A DNA stretch of 64,000 nucleotides from Periconia sp. R9002 (Eukaryota > Ascomycota > Dothideomycetes > Pleosporales > Periconiaceae): the NCBI GenBank assembly GCA_023627715.1, contig JAMAHW010000127.1:1-64000 (forward strand), in the 5' to 3' direction. The notes beneath the pieces are model-generated. The model was not told the origin of the DNA. It made no database searches and worked only from the letters and a program-made list of their open reading frames with translations. Made by a program: the position numbers and the translations under genes. This document shows positions 1 to 11,657 of this stretch, piece by piece. How positions within the stretch are numbered: position 1 is the first letter of the stretch; every line of letters begins with the position of its first letter.

Positions 1-2
1 TC

Positions 3-287
3 CGCCCACTCCTCACCCCCTCCGAACACCGCGCCAAAATCTCCGCCCTCAAAGATGCACACTTCAAACCTAAGCTCAAAGACTACCACATCATGCCGAT
101 GGGACGGCGCGGCGGTGTAGGCGTGTTAGCCGGACACAATGTCCCCGGGTTCATGGTGTGGGCGTTGAAGGGGAGGGGGTATCGTTTGGATAAGATGAAG
201 GGGGTTGTGGGGAAGGGGTGGAATCCTTATGGGCCCCCGGGTGGGAATCGGGTAAGGGAGGGGAGGTGGTGGGTTGGGTGGGGTTGA
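3..287 (+). CDS. 3' end of an unrecognised protein-coding gene (partial)
   Basis: The frame is open from the first bases of the window to a TGA at 285-287, about 94 residues, so this is the C-terminal part of a gene that starts to the left. The visible part is basic and glycine-rich (around GRRGGVGVLAGHN and GWNPYGPPGG). The codons at 60-180 look like real coding sequence, while the last 25 residues are very GT/G-rich and may lie beyond a missed splice donor at the GGTAAGG near 250. I do not recognise the family. A C-terminal piece of a flavin-dependent oxidoreductase crossed my mind because of the glycine pattern, but nothing diagnostic supports it. Confidence 0.4.
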   Translation, partial: RPLLTPSEHRAKISALKDAHFKPKLKDYHIMPMGRRGGVGVLAGHNVPGFMVWALKGRGYRLDKMKGVVGKGWNPYGPPGGNRVREGRWWVGWG

Positions 288-1379
288 AGTCTAAACGTCT
301 TTTTTTATATAGGCATTCCTTGGAAGTAGTGGTAAGATTTGTATGTATTGCTGTTAGTTGATGTGTATGATTGAGTTGGTGCTACGAGTTGGTCTCGTTT
401 CAATTTCCCCTTACGCCCAGGATAAAATCGTTACGTATTTCGAACTATGTTCGTCGTTTGCATATAAACCTCTTCCTCCTCCTCTTCTACACAGCACGCG
501 AATGCTCCGCCTCACCCCTCTCATGTATACTCCTCTCCACACTTTTAAGCACGCTTTCACGTTTCCCATTCCCTCCCTCTAACCCCACCCTCGCATCAGC
601 ACCACCTATTTCCGACATTGCTTTCAAGCTTGCTGAACTTGATGCGTTTTCAACTCCTGACGGGAGGGCCTTCTACGCGTGGTGTGTTAGGGTAGGGAGT
701 AGTAATAAAGGAGGAAGTTTTTTTTTTTCTCTCTGTTCACCTTGGAATCTTTATTCGGCGTCCCTGTGTTTATGCTGAGATGGGGTTGGGCGGTTGAGGA
801 TGCTTGGGTGGTTAGGGAGGACATTTTTGGTGTTGTTGCTGTTGTTGGTCGTGGAGTTGAAGTTGTGTGTGTAGGCGCGAGGTGGGTGGAAGTCGTGGGT
901 GATTTCTTCTGGGGTGATGTATTGGCTTGTCTGGTAAAATTGAATAACTTACTAGAAAGAGGATGTGTAATGGTCGTGGTGTGTATATGGTGGGTGATGT
1001 CATGGTGATTTCAACTGACCGAGGACGGTACTGGGAAGCTCGACTGTGTTGATATCGCGAGTAGTGCGATACTCTGCGATGATTGTTTTATACTTTTACG
1101 GTGATTTTAAATGTTTTGGTATTGTGGCGGAGAAGTTGATGGCTTTGTAGGTGCGTTTGAGACATTTATTTGTTGGGTCTGAGAATGTGTTTTGAATTGG
1201 AAGTGCGGGCTGTTTTGTGTACATGGTCAATTTCTGGGGATGTATCTTTGGATATGTATCGATATATCGCATGTTAATCACATAATGGCATGTATCAAAT
1301 CCCATAGAGTAGTTATATATGTAGTCGCCCATGAACTAAAGTTTTGTCACTTGAACGTGGCCCATTACTAGGATGCGCA
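288..1379. other. intergenic, GT-biased on the + strand
   Basis: No supported gene. The + strand is strongly G/T-rich from about 770 to 1260 and C/T-rich from 460 to 600. Both biases create open but non-protein-like frames. It probably holds the 3' ends of the two flanking genes, which converge here. No tRNA-like fold was noticed. Confidence 0.6.
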
Positions 1380-2649
1380 CTATTCGATGTAATATGCCGA
1401 GAGAGAGATAATAACAAACAGGGCCAACAACGCTCCGCCTTCAAACCTAAAGCACTGTCAGCAAATCATAATTCAGGCAATCCATACACAACTTACCAAT
1501 TACTCTTTCCATTATTAGTCAGGAACGCAATATAGATAGCAGACGATATCAAGGCGGCAACGTCAAAGCCGTTAAAATTCAGGGTCATCTCGTCGACACC
1601 CATGCCCCATCCAATAATGACTACAACCGGGAGTATAAAGAGAGTGGTTTGTATACATTTGCCCAGTGTAAATTGAAGGCAAAGATCCATTCGGCCGAGA
1701 AATCCGGCCACAATTGGTTCCAAGTCATTCGTGAATAAGGGAAGTAGGACTATGCCGACGAAGCTTGTAGTCAGGCCCGTTTGGTTAAGTACACCCTCGA
1801 GACTGTTCGTAGCAAAGTAGGTATTGAACCCAAGTAGCGTAGTTGATAGAGCAATGACGGCAATCGCACTCACAACTCCAATGTGCTCGTCGTTTTGGTT
1901 TGATGAGTTATGATCCTCGTCAAACATCTCCTCTGACATTTCATCTGACATAAGACTAGTGTGCGTCCCAAGCTCGAAGAAAAGAAGGCCAAAGTAGACG
2001 ATGATGAATACCACGGAAATAGAACGCGACTGGTTCACAATGCCCCCCGGAACGGGCTTAGCGAGTAATTGGCTTGCCGTCGGTAGAACGAGACCGGTGA
2101 CGGCGAGGGTCAGCAAAGACCCGTAAATGTTCGATATCGTGGCGTTATATTCCCTTTCCTGTTCATGCACTCCGCCTGCCAGAAAACCGAGGCCGAGCAC
2201 CAGATGCATAATTGACAGGATGCCTCCGATGAGTGAGGTCTGCAGCAGTTGGATTTGACGCTTTCTGAGCAGGATGCTCGAAGTGACAAGGTTGACGGCA
2301 TTTCTAAACCATCATCAGAATCTTCATTTGCGGTCAAGTATGATTTGGCAAAGGCTTACGTAGCCAAAAGTCATGTACACTACAGCCTGTATCAACCCAC
2401 TGTATCGTTTTTTTATAGTTTTCAGCCCAATGTTCATCAAGATCGAAGATGAAAAATAGCCAATAGGTTCATGGAAAATATCAACAAAGGTCCTTGGTGG
2501 GTATAATTCATAACAAACCCAACAACCACAAAGACAAAGAGTAGGTTGGTGTAGCGATGTAGTATGTGGTGTAAATCTCCGCGGACGGTGCCGAGCTTCA
2601 GGTCCAGCTTCGAAAGCTCTGCTTTAATACTGCATCTCAAATGCTTCAT
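1380..2649 (-). pseudogene. decayed vacuolar-type Ca2+/H+ exchanger (CAX family)
   Basis: Reading the minus strand, a hydrophobic protein collinear with fungal CAX antiporters is visible: the first membrane segment (TNLLFVFVVVGFV near 2520), the c-1 region (MTFG then NAVNLVTS, 2330-2240), a second-repeat segment (TSFVGIVLLPLF near 1760) and the C-terminal GKSNWFEGGALL. The last intron (1447-1496, clean GTAAGT and TTTAG) splices perfectly into a final exon ending at 1380. The middle is broken. After NLLAIF the frame hits a stop and homology resumes one frame over, and the next intron (about 2290-2347) does not restore phase. The c-1 acidic residue is Asn here (NAVNL where the family has NAVEL), and the c-2 GNAAEH motif reads TNDLEP. 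I infer loss of function; two sequencing errors are the alternative. Confidence 0.6.
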
Positions 2650-3671
2650 GGCGAGTGAAAATAAATACGGAGACTCAAGCCTTGCCTAGCTGATGTCGAA
2701 GTGAATTGAAGTGATGATGGTGGTTAATCGTAAGCTGAAGTGATTACTCGCGACTGCCTGGGGTGATTCAGCCTCGCATGCAAAATGTGCCAAACTTTCC
2801 TTTTTTTAGCCATGTTTTTTCTCACCGTGCATCGCGAGTTTTCACCTTACCAGACTCCCTATTCGAAGAGGATGCCCCGAAAGGAAACGGCTGTAGTCTG
2901 CGCGAGGTGTTCAAATACATCAAAAGACTCTCCCTACCTTCTAGCTATACAGCTCTGACTGTTGAAACGACCTTGCGACTGCTGATTTCAAGAGCCAACA
3001 GCCTTGTAATCTGCCACCTAATTCGAATGGATAGTCTCTTTTCGATTGTAAACATATTAGATACATACATGCATTTAGTAGTCCTGCAAATGTGCCTTAA
3101 CATGGTAAGAGAAAACTCGGTGTTATACACATCGATTGCATATTCATGACGTGATTGTATGCATAGGTTATTTCCAATGTATATAGCAGCAAGCCAATGT
3201 TTTGATCATTTGTTAAAGAAGTGGTGTCTTCCATATAGGGGCATAATATAAGCTACGGGGGTGTGATATTCGTTACACTTGTATCCTTTTTACTCGGTTC
3301 TGAGTACCAAATCTTGTGCAGAAGGTTATGTATGTGTATGTATGCATAATATGTCATTTCATGTGTTTGATATATAATATTCCTTTTTGTATGGGAAGGG
3401 GTAGCCCTTAGTACTGCGGTACTATGAAATATCTGAATCTGACAATCTGATAATGTTTCATAGTGATCATATATTTCTTATTTGAATCTAATCATGTGCG
3501 TCACTATGCCAATTTGGAATAAGATCAATGGCCCTAAGCATGTAAGACTCAGCGTCTTGCGTTGATTGTAAGGTTATCGATTCAGTTTTATCACATTTCG
3601 TACACATTACCGCAGCTATTCTAGCGCGCTATCCCGACCATACTTTTGGCCCGGGTACAGTATAATTCTGT
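2650..3671. other. AT-rich intergenic between two minus-strand genes
   Basis: No supported gene. From about 3130 to 3670 it is AT-rich with many short TAT/ATG runs. An open frame at 2763-3149 lacks protein-like composition. It contains the promoter of the exchanger relic (left part) and the 3' region of the AA9 gene (right part). Confidence 0.6.
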
Positions 3672-4588
3672 TTAATGGATTAGATTGGGCTGTAAACAAA
3701 TCCTAGATGGTAGACCTACTTTTGTAGTTTTATCGCCGCTGATATGTCCGGCAATGGCAATTCCAGGATCTATCACCACGGCAAAGTAAGTGATGGTTCT
3801 AGCCTCGAAACACGAAAGTTATGTAGTACTGACCAGACAACGAGTAAGCACCGGGGAACTTGACCAAATACTCTGCGCTTGGAACGTCTTCCCCATCCCC
3901 GATAACTTCCAATGCTGCACAGTTAGGATAGAACTGCACGGGCGAAAGAGCAAGATTTATGATCTCGTGCCGGATCATGTATTTCCCTGACCTCAAAGTC
4001 TTCGGGACCGTCACATCCCAATGATCTGTCCTCCTATTCTCCCACAAATTATTCTGAAACCAACCATCCTGATCGCTAATGACGTATCCCTCGCGCAACC
4101 CTTCCTCGGCGATCTTGAACCACTCGAGGTCAGCAATATTTTCGATAGTATTGCAATCGTCGCCGCAAGACGCCAGGTACGCCGTGATAGGGCCGACAGT
4201 ATGTACCCAGCCAAAACCGTCATCACTGGTCCAGTTCGCGCTTATGACTGCACCAGCTGGCACGGTCGCATGGAATGCGCCGGGTACGGTTATTCCTTTG
4301 TAATTGCAGGTGAGGTTGCTGGAAGTGGGGTCTGTATGAGGGGGTGCCACCCAAGTACGTTGGATCAGATCTTTTTGGCCTTCGTATGGCGAAGCCCATT
4401 GATAGCTGGAAATGAATCAGCAACGGGTTTTTGATGAGGTTTGTTATTGAGATAAGCTGCGGAATAAGAGATCGAATAAATTTTTACCCGGGATAAATGG
4501 TACCATCAATGATGTAGTGGAAGATGCCACCGTGAGCCAGCGCATTGCTGCTGAACGCGGCGAATGCTGTAGCGACAGAAAACTTCAT
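3672..4588 (-). CDS. AA9 lytic polysaccharide monooxygenase (secreted)
   Basis: Three exons (4588-4488, 4405-3834, 3769-3672) give 256 residues. A short signal peptide ends ...SSNALA, placing His20 (HGGIFHYI) at the mature N-terminus, the first ligand of the copper histidine brace. The second His lies in GWVHTVGPITAYL. The axial-site region RHEIINLAL...VQFYPNC supplies the usual Gln-x-Tyr. Cysteines CGDDC and C(N)YKG fit family disulfides. Joining the last intron (64 nt) creates DPGI, the family's common C-terminal motif, which supports the splice. The family oxidatively cleaves cellulose or related glucans outside the cell. No CBM is present and the tail after DPGI is short. The preceding TATAAA is 69-74 bp upstream of the ATG. 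Confidence 0.9.
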
Positions 4589-5689
4589 AGTGAGAGATAC
4601 GAATTATCGACGATGTTAGGGTTGAATCACAAAAACAATAGACAAAGTTGCTAGGCTTTATACAGTTGCATTACCTGCAGATAGAGTTACTGTGCAGGTA
4701 TCACCTAGTTATCTATCCCGAATGCAAGTTCAGAATTTCCACAAATCACATTGTAGCTATACTTCCAGGTTTTGTATTGATTTTGTAGTCTTGATACCGA
4801 ATGTATGTCGCAATCTAGCGAAATACCGTACAAGATGCCCATCAATAGCTTGTTGATCCTTCCGCAAATAGTAATCCCTGTTCAAAGGCGTGGTAATGGA
4901 AGTAGGCTACGATTTCTCTGCAGATCTTTGCCTAAATGAGGTATGAGCTAGTATGCTGTAGTCATGCTAAGACTATTGCTCTGGGTATCGATTATTGGAT
5001 TAATTACATCCGAATGATAACTTTGCTTTAAGCCCTATCAGAGTAAATATGAAGATCGCTTTGCTACAAGCGTTCGACAATCAGGCACTGGGAGAATTCG
5101 ATAACAGCACCTGAGAATAGTGAAGATTACCGAATACGAACCACACGAACGATAAGCCACCACACATCATCAATAAGTCTGTCGAAAGGGGTGTATCTTC
5201 GGTCTAGATGATTAAAGTCTTGATCGGCCACTTTTTATCACTATATTTGGATGGAACACTAATGGTGATATCAGAGAGGGAGACTACTTGAATGTTTGCA
5301 GCTGACCATCTGAGAGCACCTGGCCATTGTCCATCAGCCTGGTACGAGTTCGTATACGAAAATGCCGTCCAGATTCTTCAACCAGTTGTAATGCTTGCCG
5401 GGAATCTTCTGCTGTCGCAAGCAGCCGAGTTCACTAAGACGGACGAGGGTGATACATGCCTTTCAAGATGAGCGCGAAACGGCACATTTGCGATATCGAT
5501 CAAGTCTCGCTCGTGTCCGTGGAGGACGTAAGAACCCCGCATACGGCTGATTCACCTCGCCTCAAGGCTGTAGCCCGCAAGGCTGAATTTCAGTCGGCTA
5601 ATATATGAGCGCATGAACCCCGAAATTGTTGACTCTCACCATATGTCTTCCGCACTCTTCTCATACTTATTACATCCTCTATCTATCCT
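4589..5689. other. intergenic between divergent AA9 and NLR genes
   Basis: No open frame worth reporting. It is the shared upstream region of the minus-strand AA9 gene and the plus-strand NLR gene. Apart from the AA9 TATA box I see no clear repeated or palindromic element. Confidence 0.6.
4657..4662 (-). promoter_or_regulatory. TATA-like box of the AA9 gene
   Basis: TATAAA on the minus strand, about 70 bp upstream of the AA9 start codon. Position and orientation fit a core promoter; assignment is by sequence only. Confidence 0.4.
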
Positions 5690-8536
5690 ATGGAGTCGCT
5701 AGCAGCTTTGAGTCTCGCAGCGAATATTGTTCAATTTGTTCACTTCGGCGCGACATTGCTATCTGAAACCTCTGAGAGATATCATGCTACGGCTGGTGCC
5801 CTGATTGGCAATGAAGAGCTCGGCACGCTGGTTAGTAATGTGAAGGAGCTGAGTGTAGGACTGGATACTTCTCTCGCCAAGTTGGGCTCACCTCATTTGG
5901 AGTTCCAGCTCCGGAAGATGTCCAAAGAGTGTGCAAAAGTTTCACAGGACCTGATCACAGTGCTCGATGATTTGAGAGTGAAAGGACAGCACAGACGGTG
6001 GGAAAGTCTCAAGCAGGCCGCAAAGAGCCTTCGATACGAGAGGAAGATTGAGTATCTGAAGAACAAGTTAGATGATCTGCAGAATGGCCTAGTGCTTTGC
6101 CTTATGGTAATGATGAAGTGAGTTATTGGCCTGCGAATCTGTTGAGGTTCAAATTCGCTAACCTATATGCACAGAGACCAGCACTCAAACATTTTCACGA
6201 GCCTTCAAGAGCTATACCAGCAGCATGAGGCTATGAAGATCAGCGGTGCGGACAAACTACAAAAATTGAGGGAAGACTTGATCATGATGCTCCAAGACGC
6301 CGAATCAAACGCAACTAAAGGATCAGCACAGATATCAGGGTACATCAAAGATGGATTCACTGAGCTGGTAGATGAGAACAAGCGAGCAGCTGCCACCCAA
6401 TCCATTCTCAAGAGCCTAAGATACGACCAAATGACAACACGACAGGGCAACATCGAAGAAGCTCACAAGCGTACCTTTGACTGGATATTCCAAAACGCTG
6501 CTGACGGTCAGCGCCGGGCACCAAGCTTCCTCAAATGGCTATCTACAGGAGACGGTATCTACTGGATAGCTGGGCGAGCGGGATCCGGAAAGTCGACACT
6601 CATGAAATATCTTTTTCAACACCCAGATACCAAGTCAAACCTCGAGTACTGGTCTAAGTCCAAGTCATTGGTTATAGCTAGCCACTTCTTTTGGGTAGCT
6701 GGAAGCCAGATGCAAAAATCACAAGAGGGGCTTCTGTGTTCGTTACTACATGACATATTCACACGATGCCCAAAATTAATTCCTGGGTTAGCCCCCTTGC
6801 GCTGGACGGTGGCTCATTCTGGAACGCAAAGTCGCGAGCCGTGGACTCGGACGGAGCTGTTAGAGACTTTCGAGCGTCTTAAGAAGCAGGACGATATGCC
6901 GGTGAAGTTTTGCTTCTTCGTGGACGGCCTCGATGAATACGGCGGCGATCATGTGGAAATTCTGAAGATACTTGAACAGTTTACTACATCTCCAGATATG
7001 AAAATTTGCGTATCCAGTAGGCCATGGAACGTTTTTGAGAAAGCTCTTGGCGCGAATGGCGATGCAAAACTTCACCTGGAACACTTAACAAGAGATGATA
7101 TTCGTCTATATGTCCAAGACAATTTGACGCAAGATGAACGCTTTGAAGCGCTGGAGGAGGAGGACGGCGAAACTTCGAAAATGCTCCTCATCAGAGAGAT
7201 TGTAGAACTCGCACATGGAGTCTTCCTCTGGGTCGTTTTAGTTGTGCGCGATCTCTTACGCGGGTTATCCAACGACGATACAGTTAGCATCCTCAAGAAG
7301 AGGTTGTACTCACTCCCCCCAACACTTGAAATGTATTTCAAGTCTATGCTGGACAATATAGACCCGGTTTATCGTGAGCAAATGGCGCAGATCATGTTCC
7401 TGGCTCTAGAAACATACACCAACAGGCCTCTCAGATTGTTGGCGCTTTCTTTTCTCGACCAACACGGCACTGACTACGCAATTAAACTCCCAATTAAAGA
7501 AAACTATTCGGAACTGAGTACAATCTGTTCCAGAACTCGAACAAGGGTAAAAGCGCGGTGTTCTGATTTACTCGAGGTCACATACCAATACTTCGTACCG
7601 CAGGTGCACTTTCTTCACAGGACTGTGAGAGATTTTCTACTAACTCAAGATATCCAGCAGTATCTTTTTGAACAACTTTGCTCACCTTTCGACACAACAG
7701 AGTACTTCTGTAACTCAACTCTCGCGCAAATGAAAATTATAGATCCCAATGAGGACCCACAGGAGCTAAATCCCATAAAAGAAATGATGCTCGACTTCAT
7801 CATTGACGCTACATCGCTGTATAGATCGAGTAACACTTCTGTAATAGCTCTGCTAGATGAAGCTGAGCGTGTGGTGGAGAATCTTTGTGGTCGAATGTCT
7901 CGTTCAAATATGCAAAATGTGTCTGATTATCTAGTAACTCCAGTACTTGGATCGCCAGGCGTGTGGATTCTCCAATGCGCGATGCAGCAAAATCTTCACG
8001 CATACGTGGAGAAGCGCTTGAGTGAGCAACCCAAAATGGCCAATGGCCACGGTCATTTTTTCCCTTTAGAAGCGTTAGTCCTTGATTTCTTAAACCAAGG
8101 AACGCTTGAACATCCACCAGACTTGCGAATGATGAAATTGCTACTGAGTTATGGAGCGTCGCCGAATCGATATATTGCGTCCAGAGATGCCACATTTTGG
8201 TCTTTCTATCTTGGTTTTCTACTCCCAGACGAAAACTCAAACTCCTGGAAGGATACCAAGGATCATTGGCTCAAGCTTACAGAGCTTTTATTACGTGCCG
8301 GAGCAGATCCCTATTTCGTCGTGTCTGACATATGGGGAGTTTTCGAGTATCTAGAGCAATTCGCCTTCAGTTCCCAAGATGTGGAAAGACTGCGTTCTGT
8401 TTCATTGCCTGCGGAGAAAGATCCGATTGTGAGACAGCTCTCGAAGTGGATCTGGGCTGGACTATGGTGCTGCACTGGGCAGGACAGGAGGAAAGGAAGA
8501 CGAAAAGTGTCAGAACATACCCCATTGTTGTCCTAA
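5690..8536 (+). CDS. NACHT NTPase with C-terminal ankyrin-like repeats (fungal NLR/STAND)
   Basis: Two exons (5690-6117, 6175-8536; 57-nt intron, GTGAGT...ACAG) encode 929 residues. Order of domains: an N-terminal helical domain (MESLAALSLAANIVQF...) of the type heading many fungal NLR/ankyrin proteins; a linker helix; NACHT with Walker A GRAGSGKST near residue 280 and Walker B FVDGLDEYGG near 393; winged-helix-like sequence (VHFLHRTVRDFL); then two degenerate ankyrin units (MMKLLLSYGASPN, LTELLLRAGADPY) near the C-terminus. Such proteins are signal-responsive oligomerising NTPases, with known members acting in heterokaryon incompatibility or non-self response; a role here is inferred. The ankyrin array is short compared with typical members. 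The C-terminal tail is strongly basic (RRKGRRK). Confidence 0.85.
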
Positions 8537-9006
8537 TTTCCTAGATCGATTTTGGCATGCATGGAAAGGCATCCTCGACAAGGCAAAACTTTCTATAGAG
8601 CCTTTTAATGGCCATACATTCTACGGGTGTGGAAATGTCGCACGAGTGCATACACCTGGCTTTGTCTCACCCTTCTTCCCCCCGAAAAAAGTCGAGTAGA
8701 TATTAATCAGCCCTCCGACCAACAGTTACGACCATATATTCAATATATAATTGGGTTTTGTCTCCTTGGTACGATACAACCTCACCATCTCACTCACCGA
8801 CCAAAACAAGGGAAGCAACAAACCAAATCCACACACACCCAACCCCTCACATTCCCCTAAACCAAAAACACGTCAAACTTTGCATATACACACCCATTAC
8901 CGCAACAACCCGCATCAAAATATATACACATTAAAAAAAAGCCTCCCATCGTTGAAAGTCCCACTAGGAAAAATTAAGGTGACCGAAAACCAATGATGAG
9001 CTTTCA
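8537..9006. other. 3' region between convergent NLR and P450 genes
   Basis: Convergent 3' UTR space. Between 8800 and 8960 the + strand is A/C-rich with CACACA and poly-A runs; no gene seen. Confidence 0.6.
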
Positions 9007-10895
9007 CTACGAAACCTCGCGAGCACTAAGTCGCACCATAAGAGGCACCTTATTCCACAGCACAAACACCCTCTGGCGATCCCAATCAGACAAGTTTTTA
9101 TCAACGAGCTCGACGTCAAAGTGCCAGAGGAAGCGGGCGAGGATGGTGCGGATTTCAGACCACGCCATGTTCTATTGCAAAAAAGGAAGCACGGAGCTTT
9201 GGGTTAGCTCATACGGTGAAATATTGCGACGTACTTTGTATTCGGAAGGAGAAAGAGATGGGAAATGTGCAGACTAGTAGAGAAGAGTATATGGAATATG
9301 GAAGAGACGTACCTGACCAATACAATTCCTCGGCCCGACAGAGAATGGCTGTAAGACTGACCTTCGATCGTCTTCGTAGTCTTTATCGCCCAGGAAGCGT
9401 TCGGGCTTGTACATGCCGGCGTTTTTGAAGTTTCTTTCTAGGCGATTCGCGGGGTACTGCGGGATGTTTACTATGGTTTCGGGCGGTATGTACTTCCCGC
9501 ACACCCTCGCCCCTTCCCCACCCTTCTCGGTACATCTGGGCAGAAACGCGGGCACGGGCGGATACAACCTAAACGTCTCCAAAATGACAGCGTTCAAGAT
9601 TGGCAGACGGGAAGCTGTGGACGTGAACGTGATGTCGGCGTCAGAAGCGAAAGTGCTGCGGATCTCGTGTGTGAGTTTTTCGAGCCAGGAGGGGTTGCGG
9701 AGGAGGTGGAAGAGGGCGCCGCTGAGGAGGGTTGCTGAAGTTTCGCTACCAGCGATGATGAGGATGGCGCTGTTGCGGTCCATTTCCGCGCGCGACATAC
9801 CTTTTGAAGGGGTAGTGCTTTGGGTGAGGATGTAGCTCATAAAGTCCTTGCGGTCGGTTTCCTTGTCGATTCGTTCTTGGGTTTTTTCTTCGGCGAAGCG
9901 GCGGTGGTTGTGCCGGAGACGTTCTACCTGGGGGAAGAATTTCAAGAGCATCATCACGGGTATCCCGATGGCTGGGTACGCTCGTAGAACTTTGATGTAA
10001 CGCACGATTCTGATCCCGGCGAAGATGTTTGCAATCCACTCGTTGTACCCTCCTTTATCGAGCGCGTGGAATGACTCCCCGAAACACAAGTCACCGAGGA
10101 TGTCAAACGTTGCAAAGTTGAAATGCGCGTTGATGTCTACGAGTTCGTGTTGATTGACTTTTTCGTGGAGTTTGGAGATGAAGAGGGAGATGTAGCCTTG
10201 GATGATGTGTTCTTGGCTGCGCAGAGCTTGGTCGGAGAAGGCGTGGTTCAGGAGGCGCCGCATTCTTGTATGGTCGGTGTCATTTGATGCTGTAAGGGGA
10301 TTGTCTGTCAATACCTTCATACCTCTAATGTTTACAATGGGTGGTAGTACGTACAGATGATTGTAGCGATTCCATTTGCGCCCGCAAAATAAAAGTCGTA
10401 TTCCTTAGGGATGGGGGTCTTGCTGCCGTATCCATATATGTCTATCACGTAAATCAAATGGTCAGTCTATATTCTCTATTCCAACTGAACAATGTTGCCC
10501 ATGTACATCCTCCCATCCTCGGTCCTCAAATATCAATCACCATTACTCACCACGCCACGCATCCGGATCAGTCACAGATATCATATTTGGCGCCACGCGC
10601 ACGAAATCGCCATACTTCTCATGCAGCGCGAGCCACTTATAAACGATATCCCCTTGATACACATTCCAATTGTGCGGGACTTCGAACGCAGCACGCAGCT
10701 TTGGACCGGGAAATCTAGCTAGCGGATGGAAATAGACATTGTAGATGACACGATAAACGGTGTGGACGAGACTCTGTTACCGTTCACGTCATTAGCGACT
10801 TTTTTGCCGTTTGTTCGGTTTGATATAGGGCGACTTACTGCTACAGCACACGTAAACAGTACGTTTGAAATGCTAACGTCAGGCAGGACTCCCAT
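9007..10895 (-). CDS. cytochrome P450 monooxygenase (five exons)
   Basis: Exons 10895-10839, 10773-10551, 10441-10355, 10289-9313 and 9171-9007 give 502 residues. An N-terminal hydrophobic stretch (VLFTCAVASLVHTVYRVIY) should anchor it in the ER, followed by the proline hinge FPGPK. I-helix AGSETSA, ExxR in LETFRLYPP, PERF (PERFLGD) and heme loop FSVGPRNCIGQ with the Cys ligand are all present. The fourth exon must start at 10289, so that GIATIISSNDTDHTRMRR reads like the family; an ATG at 10320 lies inside the 65-nt intron. It resembles the fungal clade around trichothecene or isotrichodermin hydroxylases, often secondary-metabolite or detoxification enzymes. The substrate is unknown and no biosynthetic cluster surrounds it. 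Confidence 0.9.
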
Positions 10896-11657
10896 TTCCG
10901 ACCCCTTTGCAAAAAATCTGGGAAGATTGAGGAAGTGTATGGATTTAGGTGCGATAATCTGCAGAATACCACCGCTCCACCTTCTCGATGAACGTCCACG
11001 AGAGGGAGATCTACATATATACTAATAAATTAAATAGCGGGGCCAAACGGGGTTCTGAACGGCAACAGTGTTTACCGACGGGCTCGAAGCGAATCAGCAT
11101 CGTAGTGTTGTTTTCAACCATCACTGGTTGCATGATGGCCAAAGCAGTGAAACGCGAGGTCGGAGTCGCATTCGGAAAGTGCGCATATAGTGCGGAGAAA
11201 CGTACGACGGTGCGCATTTTGATAAATGTCGGCGAATCAGATCATGTTGCGTACGGCCTACGCGAGGATACGACGAACTACGGGGGTGTGTTCCTCGCGA
11301 AACTCTTTCGGGGAAACGAGCTCATGTATGATTTATTTTAAGGTTTGGTGACCGTCCATTTCGAGCAATTATTTATCAGGAGACTACGAATACATATCTT
11401 CGTTAATAGGTATACGTACTCTCGTGCCATGTGCTCGGAACAATTATGCGGATATCAATATTAACTTCACAAAATCCCATCCTCAAACTTCAAAAACGCA
11501 AAATAAAGCGAGGTGTCTATCGAGCAGTCAAATTGCAGGTCAGTGCGCATGTCGTTAACCATGATGATGTATCACGTAGTAGAAGAATACGCTGTGTTGC
11601 ACAGACACAATCAACAGAGTCGAACAAACATCCGTTTGCTCAACTAACCCTCAAACC
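10896..11657. other. intergenic between two minus-strand genes
   Basis: Upstream of the P450 and downstream of the BNR-propeller gene. A 117-codon frame at 10988-11341 has no recognisable features and I do not accept it. Nothing else seen. Confidence 0.55.

Noticed and set aside
371..778. A 135-codon plus-strand frame
   Set aside because: Built from T/C-rich low-complexity sequence, without protein-like composition; it ends in TTTTTTTCTCTC-type sequence.
7809..8240. A 143-codon minus-strand frame
   Set aside because: Antisense shadow of the NLR C-terminal region.
10290..10320. ATG at 10320 as start of the first P450
   Set aside because: It would drop the membrane anchor and lies within an intron; upstream exons with the hinge FPGPK and conserved segments splice in phase.
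10988..11341. A 117-codon plus-strand frame
   Set aside because: No domain, weak composition, and it sits in the upstream region of the P450 gene.
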